The translations under genes and the position numbers were made by a program. Below are positions 37,783 to 48,845 of a DNA stretch of 64,000 nucleotides, one piece after another (position 1 is the first letter of the stretch; every line of letters begins with the position of its first letter). The stretch comes from Akkermansia muciniphila. Lineage in GTDB: Bacteria > Verrucomicrobiota > Verrucomicrobiia > Verrucomicrobiales > Akkermansiaceae. The stretch is taken from contig CANQLV010000001.1 in NCBI GenBank assembly GCA_947624785.1, positions 1 to 64,000 of the forward strand, in the 5' to 3' direction. Below the pieces are notes generated by a model that did not search any database, was not told the origin of the DNA, and was given only the letters and a program-made list of their open reading frames with translations.

Positions 37783-37788
37783 TGAAAA

Positions 37789-37863
37789 TGGTACGCGGTA
37801 CTGGTTTCGAACCAGTGACCCCATGCGTGTGAAGCATGTGCTCTACCACTGAGCTAACCGCGC
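37789..37863 (-). tRNA. tRNA-Val (anticodon CAC)
   Basis: A 75-nt cloverleaf with CCA encoded. The D arm is GCTC-AGTGGTA-GAGC, the anticodon stem is CATGC/GCATG with loop TTCACAC, and the T arm is ACTGG-TTCGAAA-CCAGT. The acceptor stem is GCGCGGT/ACCGCGT with a G-U first pair. Confidence 0.97.
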
Positions 37864-38077
37864 ATTTGCAGTGCGGAGGGAATATATCGTTCATGCAGGG
37901 GATTGGCAAGGAGTTTTTTGAAGGCGGGTGAAAAAGAGGGAATACTTTCCTCCTCTCAAGAGCTCCGGATTTATTCCTCCTAAACGTGTGGGGCTTTTTC
38001 CGGACCCGGTTCCGGAAAGTGGGAAGGTGGCTCAATTCCGGCTTGTACAGCGTCAGCCGTCTTCCTACACTCCGGGC

Positions 38078-39181
38078 ATGAGTTGCACAAGCCCACCCAG
38101 AGCATGGGCCCAGGTTGATACCAATGCGTTGAGGCACAATTTGAACGTCGTCCGCCGAGTGATGCCGGACCACGGCCTGATGGCCATTGTGAAGGCGGAG
38201 GCCTACGGGCACGGGCTGGAAGGGGTAGTGAAGGCTCTGGATGGTGAAGACTGCGCTTTTTTCGGAGTCGCCACGGTGGCGGAGGCCTGCCGGGTGAGGG
38301 ATGCGGGGGTGAAGACGTGCCCGTTTATTCTCGGTCCCTGTTTTGCCGGAGAACGGGAGGAGATTGTGCAGAACGGCTGGCGCGCCGCCCTTTCCAGCAT
38401 GGAGGAGGCGGAACATTTCAATTCCCTGGGCGCCCTTTACAACAAGCCCGTCCATGTTCATCTGGGCGTGGATACCGGGATGGGCCGCAGCGGTTTTCTT
38501 CCCAGTGAGCTGCACGGCCTGACGGAGAGGCTCAAGCAGTTCAGCCATCTGGACCTGGAGGGCGTGTTTTCCCACCTGTCCGCGGCTTCCGACGATATTT
38601 CCTTCACGCACGGGCAAATTAACGGCTTTGCGGAGGCCGTGAACGAACTTTCCCAGGGGCACCGGTACAAGTTCCGGCACCTGTGCAGCAGCGCGGCCGT
38701 CTTCAATTACAAGGTTCCCTGCGCCAACATGGTGAGGCTGGGCAGAATCCTGTACGGGTATTCCCCCATGCCGTCCCCGTACAACAAGGAGCTGCGGCCC
38801 ACGATGACTCTGTACAGCCGCATTACTCTGATACGCACGCTGCCGGGCAACCACGGCGTTTCCTACAACCACTGCTATATGACGAAGGGGAGCACGAAGG
38901 TGGCTACCATCGGCATCGGCTATGCGGACGGCTACCTCCAGTATCTTTCCAACCAAGGCGCACGCGTGTATATCAACGGCCAGTACTGTCCGGTTCTGGG
39001 CCGTGTGACGATGGACCAGATTATGGTGGACGTCACCTACATGGACCAGGTGGAAACCGGGGATCTGGTGGAGATTATGGGCCCCAATGTGAGCTGGGAG
39101 GAATTGACGCGCCGGGCCAATACCATTCCCAGCAACGTGCTGACCAGCATCAGTGCCCGCGTGCCGCGGATTTACGTGTAA
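38078..39181 (+). CDS. alr: Alanine racemase
   Basis: A PLP enzyme that interconverts L- and D-alanine for peptidoglycan. The 367-residue protein has the PLP-lysine motif [10 protein letters not shown] (usually KANAYGHG), [19 protein letters not shown], and the catalytic Tyr in [10 protein letters not shown] of the C-terminal domain, with [11 protein letters not shown] after it. The ATG at 38078 ([14 protein letters not shown]) was chosen because upstream residues are unlike Alr. No ligase or other wall gene is adjacent. The only change from consensus is Glu for Asn in the lysine motif, which should not abolish PLP binding. Confidence 0.94.
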   Translation: MSCTSPPRAWAQVDTNALRHNLNVVRRVMPDHGLMAIVKAEAYGHGLEGVVKALDGEDCAFFGVATVAEACRVRDAGVKTCPFILGPCFAGEREEIVQNGWRAALSSMEEAEHFNSLGALYNKPVHVHLGVDTGMGRSGFLPSELHGLTERLKQFSHLDLEGVFSHLSAASDDISFTHGQINGFAEAVNELSQGHRYKFRHLCSSAAVFNYKVPCANMVRLGRILYGYSPMPSPYNKELRPTMTLYSRITLIRTLPGNHGVSYNHCYMTKGSTKVATIGIGYADGYLQYLSNQGARVYINGQYCPVLGRVTMDQIMVDVTYMDQVETGDLVEIMGPNVSWEELTRRANTIPSNVLTSISARVPRIYV

Positions 39182-39584
39182 GAGACCGCGGTCTGTTTCG
39201 AGCTCGTTTGTTTTTTGACGGGATGGCAGGCACCGGGCCGCAAAGCTGCGGTGAACCGGTGTTTCCTCCATCGCTTTTAAAGGCCGTGACCTCTCCCGGA
39301 AGTGTGGGGCTCCTTTCCCCCTCAATGGTTGTTTTTCCGAAGCGGAGCAAAGGCTTTTTTGTTGGGCGCAGTCCGGAGAAAAATTCCCTTTACTGAGCTC
39401 CGGATGGATTTTTAGTTATGAAGGGCGGGAGGCCTTCACTTTCAGGCTGACGGAACCGTAAAGCCATGGTTAACCAGTATTTCCGCCATACTTCTTGGCA
39501 GCCGGAATTTCCTTGGTATGAGAGGCTTTACTTCTGGAAACGTTTTTTCCAATAGGTCACGGATTCCACGTTTTTTCCGCGCTT
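39182..39584. other. Intergenic region, no gene seen
   Basis: About 400 bases between two convergent genes. It holds a 12-bp palindrome AGACCGCGGTCT right after the alr stop (39183-39194) and two copies of ACGTTTTTTCC near 39540 and 39568. No clear terminator or coding frame is seen. Confidence 0.4.
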
Positions 39585-40592
39585 TTACCGCTGGCGCACC
39601 TTGTTCCAGTCTTCCGGTTCCAGGGAGCAGGGGTCCGGAGCTACCCAGTGGCCCGGCTCTATTTCCACGGGGGTCAGGTCCGCCCCAACCGTTTCCGGAT
39701 AGGAGGGGTGCTGGATGCGGTGGCCGAAGGCGGAGCCGAGCGGAGGGTTGATGGGGGAGGGGACGTCTCCCGGCAGGGGCTGGTGCTGGTTGGCTTTAGC
39801 GGGGTCCGGTTCCGGAATGGCGTCCAGCAGGGCCTTGGTGTAAGCGTGCCTGGGGGACTGGTAGATGGTTTCAGCATCTGACATTTCCACGATTTTTCCC
39901 AGGTACATGACGGCCACGCGGTCGGAGATGTGCTTGACAACTGCCAGGTCATGGGCAATGAAGAGGTAGGAGAGCTTGCGTTCCTCCTGGAGTTCCAGCA
40001 GCAGGTTGAGCACCTGGGACTGGACGGATACGTCCAGCGCGGAGACGGGTTCATCCAGAATGATGAGGCTGGGGTTCAGCGTCAGGGCGCGTGCAATGCC
40101 GATGCGCTGGCGCTGGCCTCCGGAGAATTCAAAGGGGAAGCGGTCGATGGCGCTGTCCGGCATGCCCACACGGTCCAGCAGGCCGCGCACCCATTCCCGA
40201 CGCGCGGCTGGCGTGCCCATGCCGTGAATGACGAAGGGTTCCGCCACGATCTGGCCGATGGATTGGCGCTGGTTGAGGGATTCCGCCGGGTCCTGGAAGA
40301 CCATTTGAATATGGGGCCGCAAGGGCCGCATTCTGCGCTGGGAGAGCCTGGCGATGTTTTTGCCGTTGAATTGGATGGAGCCTCCGGTGGGTTTCAGCAG
40401 GCGGACGATGCTTTTTCCGATGGTGGATTTTCCGCAGCCGGATTCCCCCACCAGCCCCAGCGTTTCACCGGGATAAATGCTGAAGGAGACGTCGTCCACC
40501 GCCTTCACCCAGCCCGCCTGCCGCAGGAATATCCCGGAGCGGACGGGAAAGTACATTTTCAGGTTATTGACTTGCAAGATTGGTTCCGGCAT
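39585..40592 (-). CDS. Peptide ABC transporter ATP-binding protein (OppF/DppF type)
   Basis: A 335-residue ATPase with Walker [14 protein letters not shown], signature [15 protein letters not shown], Walker [15 protein letters not shown] and the switch His in FIAHDL. The C-terminal extension beginning [19 protein letters not shown] is typical of the OppF family. The start at 40590-40592 ([11 protein letters not shown]) was preferred because the longer frame runs into the upstream OppD gene. It is the last gene of a five-gene operon on the minus strand and pairs with the OppD-type ATPase upstream. Confidence 0.92.
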   Translation of the reverse strand: MPEPILQVNNLKMYFPVRSGIFLRQAGWVKAVDDVSFSIYPGETLGLVGESGCGKSTIGKSIVRLLKPTGGSIQFNGKNIARLSQRRMRPLRPHIQMVFQDPAESLNQRQSIGQIVAEPFVIHGMGTPAARREWVRGLLDRVGMPDSAIDRFPFEFSGGQRQRIGIARALTLNPSLIILDEPVSALDVSVQSQVLNLLLELQEERKLSYLFIAHDLAVVKHISDRVAVMYLGKIVEMSDAETIYQSPRHAYTKALLDAIPEPDPAKANQHQPLPGDVPSPINPPLGSAFGHRIQHPSYPETVGADLTPVEIEPGHWVAPDPCSLEPEDWNKVRQR

Positions 40593-40611
40593 GGCTGGGA
40601 GAAAAGGGAGG

Positions 40612-41589
<978 letters not shown>

Positions 41590-41592
41590 GTG

Positions 41593-43842
41593 TTATTTCT
41601 CCGTGGCAGAGGGTTCCAGCGGGCCGCCGTTTTCCGGAATGACGGGAACGGACGGAAGCTTGCCGCCGCCTTCCTTGTTGTCCAGGCTGTCGATGGAGTC
41701 CATGTAGCGGTACTGGTCGTACACGGTGTCCACTTCCTCGAAGGTTTTTCCTTCCCGCTTGGCTTCCATCGTCTCCTTCTTAATGTCGTTGTCCACCCAG
41801 TACAGGTAGCTTTCCATCGGGTCAAACACGACCGGATGGCAGAATTGCGTAGTGGCGCTGTTGGGCCACCTGACCCAGCGCCAGTAGCCCAGCCTGACGA
41901 ATTCCGTGGTCCAGCAGGGGACCCACAGGGCTTCGTCATGAATTTTCTGCTGCACCTTCCAGGTGGCTTTTTGAAGTTCGTCTTCCGTAGCGGCGTTTGT
42001 TTCGTCGTCCAGCAGCTTGTCCATCTCCTTGTCCGCGTAGGCGCAGATGTTGTTGGTGTAGGTGATGAGGCTGCCGCGTTCGTCATAGGCGTAGCGGGAG
42101 TGGAAGCCCTGCTCGTTCATCGGGTGGGGCGGGGTGAAGCCCCAGGCCATGAAGGAGGCCTGGACGCGCTTTTCCATGATCTTGCGGAAGGCCACGGTGG
42201 AGTCCAGCGGGTCCAGCTGGATTTCCAGGCCGCATTTGCGGGCGTCTTCCTTCAGCTTGCCCAGCGTGGAGGCCAGGGATGGGGAGGAGTTGGGGAAGGT
42301 GATGGAGGCCGTGAGCCGGGTGCCGTCCGGCTTCCGGAGGATTCCGTCCGGGCACGGGATGGTGTATCCGGCCTTGGCGAAGCAGGCGCGGGCCTGTTCC
42401 GGAGAGTAGGGGCGAGCCTTGATGTAGGGGTTGGTGAATTTGCCGAAGCCGGAGTTGTAGGAGTTGAGCCGCTGGTAGTCTCCGCGGAAGGTGATGTCAA
42501 TGATGTTCTGGATGTTCAGGGCGTACTGGATGCCCAGGCGCACGTTGAGGTCGTTGAAGGGGGCCTTGGAAGTGTTCAGGAAGAGGCCATACGGAGGACG
42601 GGGGTAAATGGTGAAAAACGTGCTGCGGTTGATGTAGCCGTTGTGGACTTCCGGAATTTCCATGCGCTCATGCCACAGCTCCGGTTTCGTGATGTTCATG
42701 ACGTCCAGTTCCCCGATGCGGAAGAGTTCAATGGCTTTGGACGGTTCCGCAATGAAGTTGTACACGATCTGGTCCACGTTATACATGTACTTCGTGAATT
42801 TCTTGTCCCTGGCCCACCAGTCCGGCACGCGCTGGAGCGTTACCTGGCGGCCGCGGATGATGCCGTCCGGCTTCACCACGTAGGCGCCCGTGGTGGGCGG
42901 TACGCGCCACTGGTAGCGTTCCACGTAGCTGGGGCCGAATTCGCAGTAGAAGTGCGGCGGGGAAGGGATGAACAGCGTGCAGTAGAACGGGAGCAGCGGC
43001 TTGGCGAACGGGAGGGTGATGGAGAAGCGGTTGTCGTCGTAGATGGTGATGTTGGACGCGTTCTGGTAGAAGAAGTTGTTGTAGAAGACGTCCCGGCTGT
43101 ATTCCGAGGTGCGGATGTACATGTTCACCAGCAGGTCGATGGCTTTGACCTTGGCTCCGTCCGTGTAGCGGGCGTCCGGGTCCAGTTCAAAGTAAACGGT
43201 GCGCCTGTCCGCGGATTCCGCCCATTTGTGGGCGATGCCGGGGATGATTTTTCCGGTGACCGGATGAATGGAGACGAGGCCGATGATGATTTCATCATAC
43301 AGGGGGCCGCGGAAGCCGCTGTTGCTGTTCGGGCCGTTGGGGCGGAACGTGTCCGGGTAGGACCCCGGAGCCCACTGGCGCAGCACGCCGCCTTTTTTGG
43401 CGTTCGGGTCACCTATTTCCGGATTGTCCAGCCCGTCTTCCCATTTCAGATCCTGGGGGATGTCCGCCGGAGTCTTGAATTTGATGTAGTCCCCTTCCGT
43501 CTGCCTGCGGTGGATGACGGACAAGGCCGCTTCATCAGCAATGAGCTTGCTTTGCAGCTTTTCCCTGATTTTGGGGTCTTCCTCCTTGAAGAATTTGTCC
43601 CGGAGTTCCCGTATTTCCTTCTGCTTGGCGGCTTCTTCCCGCGCCAGCCGGTCATTGATCTGCTTGTTCCACCGTTCCGGGAAGGAGTCAAATCCCGGAG
43701 GGAGCGTGCCGAAGGGCACGTTCGGCTGCCAGCCCACCCCCTGGGATTGGGAGGAATCCTTGCAGCCGGCGCCGGCTGCCAGCAGAAGGGACAGCGTCAC
43801 GGAGGAAAGGATGGTGCGGAGGATGGTGGACAGCTTGAGCAT
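41593..43842 (-). CDS. Peptide-binding lipoprotein (solute-binding family 5)
   Basis: A 749-residue lipoprotein with signal peptide and lipobox LAAGAGC (Cys27). It belongs to solute-binding family 5: GVLRQWAPGSYPDTFRP, IIPGIAHKWAESADRRTVYFEL, ARYTDGAKVKAIDL and a C-terminal TNNICAYADKEMDKLLD. It is about 200 residues longer than E. coli OppA. A Lys/Glu-rich helical stretch (about 45-100) follows the lipobox and adds length at the N-terminus. It probably delivers peptides or a related ligand to the two permeases. YejA-like binding proteins are the nearest style. Confidence 0.88.
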   Translation of the reverse strand: MLKLSTILRTILSSVTLSLLLAAGAGCKDSSQSQGVGWQPNVPFGTLPPGFDSFPERWNKQINDRLAREEAAKQKEIRELRDKFFKEEDPKIREKLQSKLIADEAALSVIHRRQTEGDYIKFKTPADIPQDLKWEDGLDNPEIGDPNAKKGGVLRQWAPGSYPDTFRPNGPNSNSGFRGPLYDEIIIGLVSIHPVTGKIIPGIAHKWAESADRRTVYFELDPDARYTDGAKVKAIDLLVNMYIRTSEYSRDVFYNNFFYQNASNITIYDDNRFSITLPFAKPLLPFYCTLFIPSPPHFYCEFGPSYVERYQWRVPPTTGAYVVKPDGIIRGRQVTLQRVPDWWARDKKFTKYMYNVDQIVYNFIAEPSKAIELFRIGELDVMNITKPELWHERMEIPEVHNGYINRSTFFTIYPRPPYGLFLNTSKAPFNDLNVRLGIQYALNIQNIIDITFRGDYQRLNSYNSGFGKFTNPYIKARPYSPEQARACFAKAGYTIPCPDGILRKPDGTRLTASITFPNSSPSLASTLGKLKEDARKCGLEIQLDPLDSTVAFRKIMEKRVQASFMAWGFTPPHPMNEQGFHSRYAYDERGSLITYTNNICAYADKEMDKLLDDETNAATEDELQKATWKVQQKIHDEALWVPCWTTEFVRLGYWRWVRWPNSATTQFCHPVVFDPMESYLYWVDNDIKKETMEAKREGKTFEEVDTVYDQYRYMDSIDSLDNKEGGGKLPSVPVIPENGGPLEPSATEK

Positions 43843-43867
43843 GGGTATGGCGGAAACAGGAGTCTTT

Positions 43868-45475
43868 TTATTTATAGGTGGTGAATTTCTTGGGGTCGAA
43901 GGCCTCGCGGATGGCCTCCCCGATGAAGGTGACGAGCAGGAGGGTAATCACCAGGGCGGAGAAGGCGGAGGTGACCACCCAGCTGGCGGAGAGGTCCGCC
44001 AGGCCGTCATTGAGCAGGCGCCCCCAGCTGGCGTACGTGTCCGGAAGGCCGAAGCCCAGGTAATCCAGGGAGGCCAGGGCCAGAATGAGGGCGGAGACGC
44101 TGAACGGAACCAGCGTGACCAGGATGGCGACGAGGTTGGGGAGGATGTGGACGAAGAGGATGCGGCTGGTGGAAGCCCCCAGCACGCGGGCCGCCGCCAC
44201 GTAGTCGCGCGCCTTTTCCTTCATGGTGGAGGTTCTGAGCTGGTAGGTCATGGCCATCCACCCGAACATGATGAGCAGGCTGATAATCAGGAACATGCCT
44301 TTCATGTGAAGCGGCACCATGTCTGAAATGATCATGATGATGAACAGGAAGGGAACCTGGGAGAAGATTTCAATGAGGCGCTGCATGCCGAGGTCAAACA
44401 TGCCGCCGAAGTAGCCCATCATCATCCCGAAGGTGATGCCGATGAAGTACACGATGGGAAGGTAGAAGATGGCGGCCTTCATGTTCACCTGGAGCCCTCC
44501 GTACAGGTACGCCAGGATGTCCGCGCCCTGGGTGTTGGTGCCCAGCAGGTGGCCTCCCTTGAGGGGTGGGGCCGGGTGGTAGAAGATGCGGCTTATTTTG
44601 TTCTCGTCCGTCTGTTTCAGGAAGTCCTCCTTGGTGCCGGGGCCGCTGTAGTGTTCCGCTACGATCTGGTTGTTTTCATACGTGGCGCTGTACACTTCCG
44701 TCCGGTCTTCCAGCCAGCCGGTGGCGCGGTCCACCTTTTTCCCCTTGCGGAATTTGTAGCTGATGTGGGGAAGGGCTTCTTCATCCTTGTGCAGGCGGGA
44801 GGCCAGGCCGGAATACGGCTTGCCGCTGGATTCGCAGACGAGGCCGTCTTCATTTACCGTCAGGGCTTCGGAACCGGGGTTAGTGGAATCCCCCGTGGGG
44901 TCGTACGGGACCAGGGGCATGATGACGAGGGAGGGTTTTCCCGGCTGCCCGGCCTGTTTTTTCAGTTCGCGGTAGTTGGCTTCCGCATCCGCAAAGTCCC
45001 CGGTCTGGCCGAAGGTGGAGCCCTTGTACACCTTGCGCATGATGGCAGGGAAGTACCAGGAGCCGTCCTGGACGACGAGGAGCGCCCGCTTGCCCACCAG
45101 GCACTGGTCCATGCAGGCCAGCAGCGTCAGCACCAGCAGGATGATGAGGGAAACGTAGCCGCGGGAGATGCTTTTAAAACGCTGGATGCGGCGCTTGGTG
45201 ATCGGCGTGGGGTGGAAGCGGCGCGGTCCTTTCAGCATGATCCAGAAGCCGACCCCGGCCATGACCAGCACGCAGGCCCAGCCGAACCACAGGAATTTCC
45301 CCTGCGGCGTCAGGATGCCGCCGTTGTTCTGGTCCGTGCAGACGATGTTGAGCATGCTCATTTCACGCGAGACGGTGAAGGGCCAGCTCAACGTGGGCAG
45401 GAGCAGGCCGCACAGCTCTCCCACGGCGGTGAGGACCGCCAGAATGACCAGAAGGTATGCCAGTTTTCTAACCAT
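43868..45475 (-). CDS. Peptide ABC transporter permease (OppC/YejE type), enlarged
   Basis: A 535-residue inner-membrane protein, against about 300-340 in typical OppC/YejE. The C-terminal 210 residues are the standard permease domain, with ARDYVAAARVLGASTSRILFVHILPN as the EAA loop that contacts the ATPase. The N-terminus has three extra hydrophobic helices (about 5-25, 60-80, 107-125). A hydrophilic segment of about 180 residues (126-305), with SYKFRKGKKVDRATGWLEDR in it, follows before the usual GTNTQGADILAYLYGG motif. This extra part is probably periplasmic. It begins 5 bp after the OppB stop. Confidence 0.9.
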   Translation of the reverse strand: MVRKLAYLLVILAVLTAVGELCGLLLPTLSWPFTVSREMSMLNIVCTDQNNGGILTPQGKFLWFGWACVLVMAGVGFWIMLKGPRRFHPTPITKRRIQRFKSISRGYVSLIILLVLTLLACMDQCLVGKRALLVVQDGSWYFPAIMRKVYKGSTFGQTGDFADAEANYRELKKQAGQPGKPSLVIMPLVPYDPTGDSTNPGSEALTVNEDGLVCESSGKPYSGLASRLHKDEEALPHISYKFRKGKKVDRATGWLEDRTEVYSATYENNQIVAEHYSGPGTKEDFLKQTDENKISRIFYHPAPPLKGGHLLGTNTQGADILAYLYGGLQVNMKAAIFYLPIVYFIGITFGMMMGYFGGMFDLGMQRLIEIFSQVPFLFIIMIISDMVPLHMKGMFLIISLLIMFGWMAMTYQLRTSTMKEKARDYVAAARVLGASTSRILFVHILPNLVAILVTLVPFSVSALILALASLDYLGFGLPDTYASWGRLLNDGLADLSASWVVTSAFSALVITLLLVTFIGEAIREAFDPKKFTTYK

Positions 45476-45480
45476 GTGTG

Positions 45481-46869
45481 TTATTCAAATTTGATGCGCG
45501 GGTCCACGGCGGCCACGATGATGTCAGAGAGCAGGTTGCCCAGCACCATCAGGAAGGAGGTAAGCAGCAGCGTGCCCATGATCAGGGCGTAGTCCTTGTC
45601 CATCAGGGCCTGGTAGCTCAGCATGCCGAACCCCTGGATATCGAAGACCTTTTCCACCAGCATGGAGCCGGCCACAATGAGGCTGATGAGGCTGCCCAGC
45701 GTGGAGGCAATCGGGATGAAGGAGTTGCGGAAGGCGTGCTTGATAACGGCCCCCTTGAAGCTCACGCCCTTGGCCATGGCCGTCCTGATATAGTCCGCGG
45801 AGAGGTTGTCCATCAGGTTGTTTTTCATCATCATGGTGGTGATGGCGAAGGAGCTGATTACATAACAGATCAGGGGGAGCACCGTATGGTGCAGCAGGTC
45901 TCCGGCCTGTTGCCAGAAGCCCATGTCCGCAAAGTCCGGAGACGTCAGCCCGCAGAGCGGGAACCATTCCAGCCGCGCGCCCAGATACACCACCAGCACG
46001 GCGCCCAAAGCGAAGCCGGGCACGGAGTACCCCAGGAAAATCAGAACGGAGGAGATGTTGTCCACCATGCTCTTGTGGCGGATGGCCTTTATTACCCCCA
46101 GGGGGATGCAGACGGAATACGTAATAATGGCGCTCAGAATGCCGAAGTACAGGGAGACGGGAATGCGCTCCTTGATCATATCCCACACCGGTTCATTGTA
46201 TTTGAAGGAGTTGCCCATGGTGCCCTGGAGCAGCCCGTCAAAGCTGGTCTTGTACATCACGGCGCGCCAGGCATAGCCGCGCGCCTTGTCCTGAATGGCT
46301 TCCGTATTGTCCGTCTGCCGCATGCGGCGCGCCCAGCGTTCCGCCCGGTCCATGGGGGATTCTATATCCACGGTCCAGCCTTCCGAGGCGGCTTTTCTGG
46401 ACGGAGTGCCGGAAAAGAAGGCGTCCTTCACTCCGTCGGAATCCTTGTCCTGGCGTACGACGACGACTTGTTCTCCCGTTTCATTCAGGTTAATCCGGGT
46501 GTGCGTATCGGAAATGCCGGAATATTCATCTTCCTTGTCCGCCGGCTCCACTCCGCCGATTTCCCCGAATTCCTCACGGGAAATGAAAATCTTTTTGGGG
46601 AGCACCCCCAGCCATTGCAGATAGGCGGTGATGATGGGCTCCTGAAGGCTGTACTGTTCCTCCAGCCGCTCCATATCCGCTTCACTCAGGTTATTGTCGC
46701 CGCGCTGGGATCCCGCCTTCTGGCCGGACAGGGCGCTCATGCTCTGCTGCTGCATCATCTGCTCAATGGGACCTCCCGGAACAAAGCGGGTTATGCAAAA
46801 GACGAGGAACGTTACCCCCAGAAGCGTCAGGGGCATGAGAAGGAGTCGTCTGATGATATAGGTCTTCAT
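45481..46869 (-). CDS. Peptide ABC transporter permease (OppB/YejB type), enlarged
   Basis: A 462-residue inner-membrane protein and the first gene of the operon. Helix 1 (YIIRRLLLMPLTLLGVTFLVF) and the FVPGGPIEQMM motif are standard. They are followed by a hydrophilic insert of about 190 residues (43-230) before helix 2. The remainder matches OppB/YejB, with DYIRTAMAKGVSFKGAVIKHAFRNS as the EAA loop. The insert contains a KDSDGVKDAFF Asp-rich stretch. YejB proteins of other bacteria have a shorter insert at the same place. Together with the insert in the OppC-type partner it may form a periplasmic platform. Confidence 0.9.
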   Translation of the reverse strand: MKTYIIRRLLLMPLTLLGVTFLVFCITRFVPGGPIEQMMQQQSMSALSGQKAGSQRGDNNLSEADMERLEEQYSLQEPIITAYLQWLGVLPKKIFISREEFGEIGGVEPADKEDEYSGISDTHTRINLNETGEQVVVVRQDKDSDGVKDAFFSGTPSRKAASEGWTVDIESPMDRAERWARRMRQTDNTEAIQDKARGYAWRAVMYKTSFDGLLQGTMGNSFKYNEPVWDMIKERIPVSLYFGILSAIITYSVCIPLGVIKAIRHKSMVDNISSVLIFLGYSVPGFALGAVLVVYLGARLEWFPLCGLTSPDFADMGFWQQAGDLLHHTVLPLICYVISSFAITTMMMKNNLMDNLSADYIRTAMAKGVSFKGAVIKHAFRNSFIPIASTLGSLISLIVAGSMLVEKVFDIQGFGMLSYQALMDKDYALIMGTLLLTSFLMVLGNLLSDIIVAAVDPRIKFE

Positions 46870-47044
46870 TCGTCGCGCAGAACTCTACTGGTTTGTGGCA
46901 GGCGAGGCAAGTAGCAATGCAAATTTGTGAGCCTTTGCTAACATGCGGTTTCCCCAATTTTCCTTAATGCGGAATGGAAATAATTAAAGATTCCGCAGGA
47001 TTTCAATGGGGCATCCTGGATTACCGCCACAGGTTCGCAAAACA

Positions 47045-47782
47045 TTAAATGCCTTCTCCCAGGCGGCGCGCCAGCATCTCCGGGAGTCCGGCGGCCAGAA
47101 TGCGCCTCTGCGCTTCCTCCACGTCGTATTCCACGCGGCGCTGGTAATAAACCATGCTGTCCACATCAAGCACGCCGTAGGCGGCGCGGGGGTCTCCGTC
47201 CCTGGGCTGGCCGACGGAACCCACGTTAATAAGGTATTTGTTGGTTTTGAGAAGCTGGATGTCCCCGGATTCATATTCCTGGATGCTCCCTTCATGGCGG
47301 ATGAAGGTGCGGGGGACGTGCGTATGACCGTTAAAGCACAGGAACTGATTGTCGCGCAACATGTTGATGCTGTGTGTGGCCGTGTCCACATTCGTGACGT
47401 AGGACCAGGAGTTGGGCTTGTCCTGGGTGGCGTGCACCAGAACGATTTCATTGGGCAGGATACGCTGGAAGGGGGCGCGGCGAAGCCACTTCTTCTGTTC
47501 CTCGGAAAGCTGCTGGCGCGTCCACATCAGGGCTTTGTAAGCCACGGGATTCATGCCTGCCGGATTGTCTTCCCCAATGGCTTCCTCGTCATGGTTGCCG
47601 CGCACGGTAGGAATCTGGCGTCCGCGGACGAACTCAAGGCATTCGGACGGATTGGCGTTGTAGCCCACAATATCACCCAGGCAGTAAACGGCGTCGCATT
47701 GCAGCTGTTCTATATCCTTCATCACCGCTTCCAGAGCGGGCAGATTGGCATGGATGTCACTGATCAGGGCTATTCTACTCAT
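47045..47782 (-). CDS. Calcineurin-like metallophosphoesterase
   Basis: A 245-residue cytoplasmic phosphoesterase. The metal ligands are visible in ISDIHANLPAL (Asp, His), YCLGDIVGYN (Asp), VRGNHDE (Asn, His), LVHATQDKP (His) and NGHTHVPR (two His). This is the full set for the fold. The ATG at 47780-47782 (MSRIALISDIH) was chosen because the fold begins there. The substrate is unknown; phosphodiesterase or serine/threonine phosphatase activity is common in this group. It is a single gene located after the terminator of the fhs operon. Confidence 0.88.
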   Translation of the reverse strand: MSRIALISDIHANLPALEAVMKDIEQLQCDAVYCLGDIVGYNANPSECLEFVRGRQIPTVRGNHDEEAIGEDNPAGMNPVAYKALMWTRQQLSEEQKKWLRRAPFQRILPNEIVLVHATQDKPNSWSYVTNVDTATHSINMLRDNQFLCFNGHTHVPRTFIRHEGSIQEYESGDIQLLKTNKYLINVGSVGQPRDGDPRAAYGVLDVDSMVYYQRRVEYDVEEAQRRILAAGLPEMLARRLGEGI

Positions 47783-47890
47783 GGTGTTGCGGAAAAAAAG
47801 CATAGCACCTTTCCGCAGCGTTGCCAAGCGCCTTCGGCGGAGCGGTTAAAGATTAAAGGCCGGAAATTAAAGTTCATCCCGGCCGTCATT

Positions 47891-47918
47891 GAAAAAGCGC
47901 CCCTTTAAAGGGGCGCTC
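47891..47918 (-). terminator. Terminator of the fhs-panE-TPR operon
   Basis: AGCGCCCC (47896-47903) and GGGGCGCT (47910-47917) form the stem. On the minus strand the stem is followed by TTTTTC. It lies about 30 bp after the TPR gene stop. Confidence 0.85.
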
Positions 47919-47946
47919 CTTTTAATTTATCTTTAGTCTTTTGTTT

Positions 47947-48825
47947 TCAGTCATCCGTTTTTGCGGGAGGCAAGGCCTCCAAGGCCTCCCTCAAGCCGTC
48001 CACGGGGTATTTCAGGGAATTGGCCAGGTGGCTGCTCATCAGGTCGCGGGCGATTTCATCCGTCGGGAACAATTCCCGGAAGGGGATGCGGTCCTTTTCA
48101 GGCACTTTCAGCCTGTTTTCCAGGACGAAAATATTGCTCACCAGGCTGGGCGTCCGGTTCCTGGGATCCTTGAACAATTCCCGGCCCAGCTCCAGCGCCT
48201 CGCGGGATTTGGAGGGAACGCGGGCGAGCGCGTAAAACTCCTTGCGCGCCGTCAGGGGCGGCGCTCCCAGTTCCCGGGCCTTGCGGTAGGCTTCCGCAGC
48301 CTTTTCAAAATCCGGCTGGCGGTAGGTATCACTGTACATGTTGCCCAGCAGGGATTGCAGGTACCAGCTGCCGGGGTTGGCGCTGATGCCTTTTTCTAGG
48401 AAGCTGCGGCCCTTCTGGATGTACTTCCGGAAGCCTTCCCGGCGTTCCATGGGAGAAAGCCGCTTATTGTCCAGATAGCTGGAGGAGGCGTTATTGCCCA
48501 AATGCCACGAACCGTTGTCCCAGTAAAAATCGGAATGGGGGGCAAGAGAGGTGATCTGGTTGTAGCGGCGTTCCAGATTGGCCCAGTCGGAAATCAGGAA
48601 GCAGTCGAAGGCCTCCATGCTCAGAACGGCCGCCACCAGGGAGCGCAGGCCCCCCAGGGAAACCATCGCGAGCTGCTGCTCCAGATAATCGGAGGAGGAG
48701 AGCTCCACCGGATCATCCAGCAGTCCCGCCGCCTTTTCCTGCTCCAGAATACGGTTCTGCAAAGGCAGGCGAATCATGCCGAAACCCAGCAGGGCAATGA
48801 TGAAAATGGCGAAGGTTTTCAGCAT
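47947..48825 (-). CDS. Membrane-anchored TPR-like protein
   Basis: A 292-residue protein with one N-terminal membrane helix (MLKTFAIFIIALLGFGMIRL). The helical repeats that follow look like tetratricopeptide units: FLEKGISANPGSWYLQSLLG (about residue 140) and FEKAAEAYRKARELGAPP (about 173) are the clearest. The region FYWDNGSWHLGNNASSSYLD appears conserved in style. It follows panE by 20 bp and ends the fhs-panE operon. The function is not known and co-transcription may be incidental. Confidence 0.7.
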   Translation of the reverse strand: MLKTFAIFIIALLGFGMIRLPLQNRILEQEKAAGLLDDPVELSSSDYLEQQLAMVSLGGLRSLVAAVLSMEAFDCFLISDWANLERRYNQITSLAPHSDFYWDNGSWHLGNNASSSYLDNKRLSPMERREGFRKYIQKGRSFLEKGISANPGSWYLQSLLGNMYSDTYRQPDFEKAAEAYRKARELGAPPLTARKEFYALARVPSKSREALELGRELFKDPRNRTPSLVSNIFVLENRLKVPEKDRIPFRELFPTDEIARDLMSSHLANSLKYPVDGLREALEALPPAKTDD

Positions 48826-48845
48826 GATTCGTAAAATGGTTCAGG

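Noticed and set aside
39183..39194. AGACCGCGGTCT as a terminator of alr
   Set aside because: A perfect palindrome with no loop and only three T's after it does not make a standard terminator.
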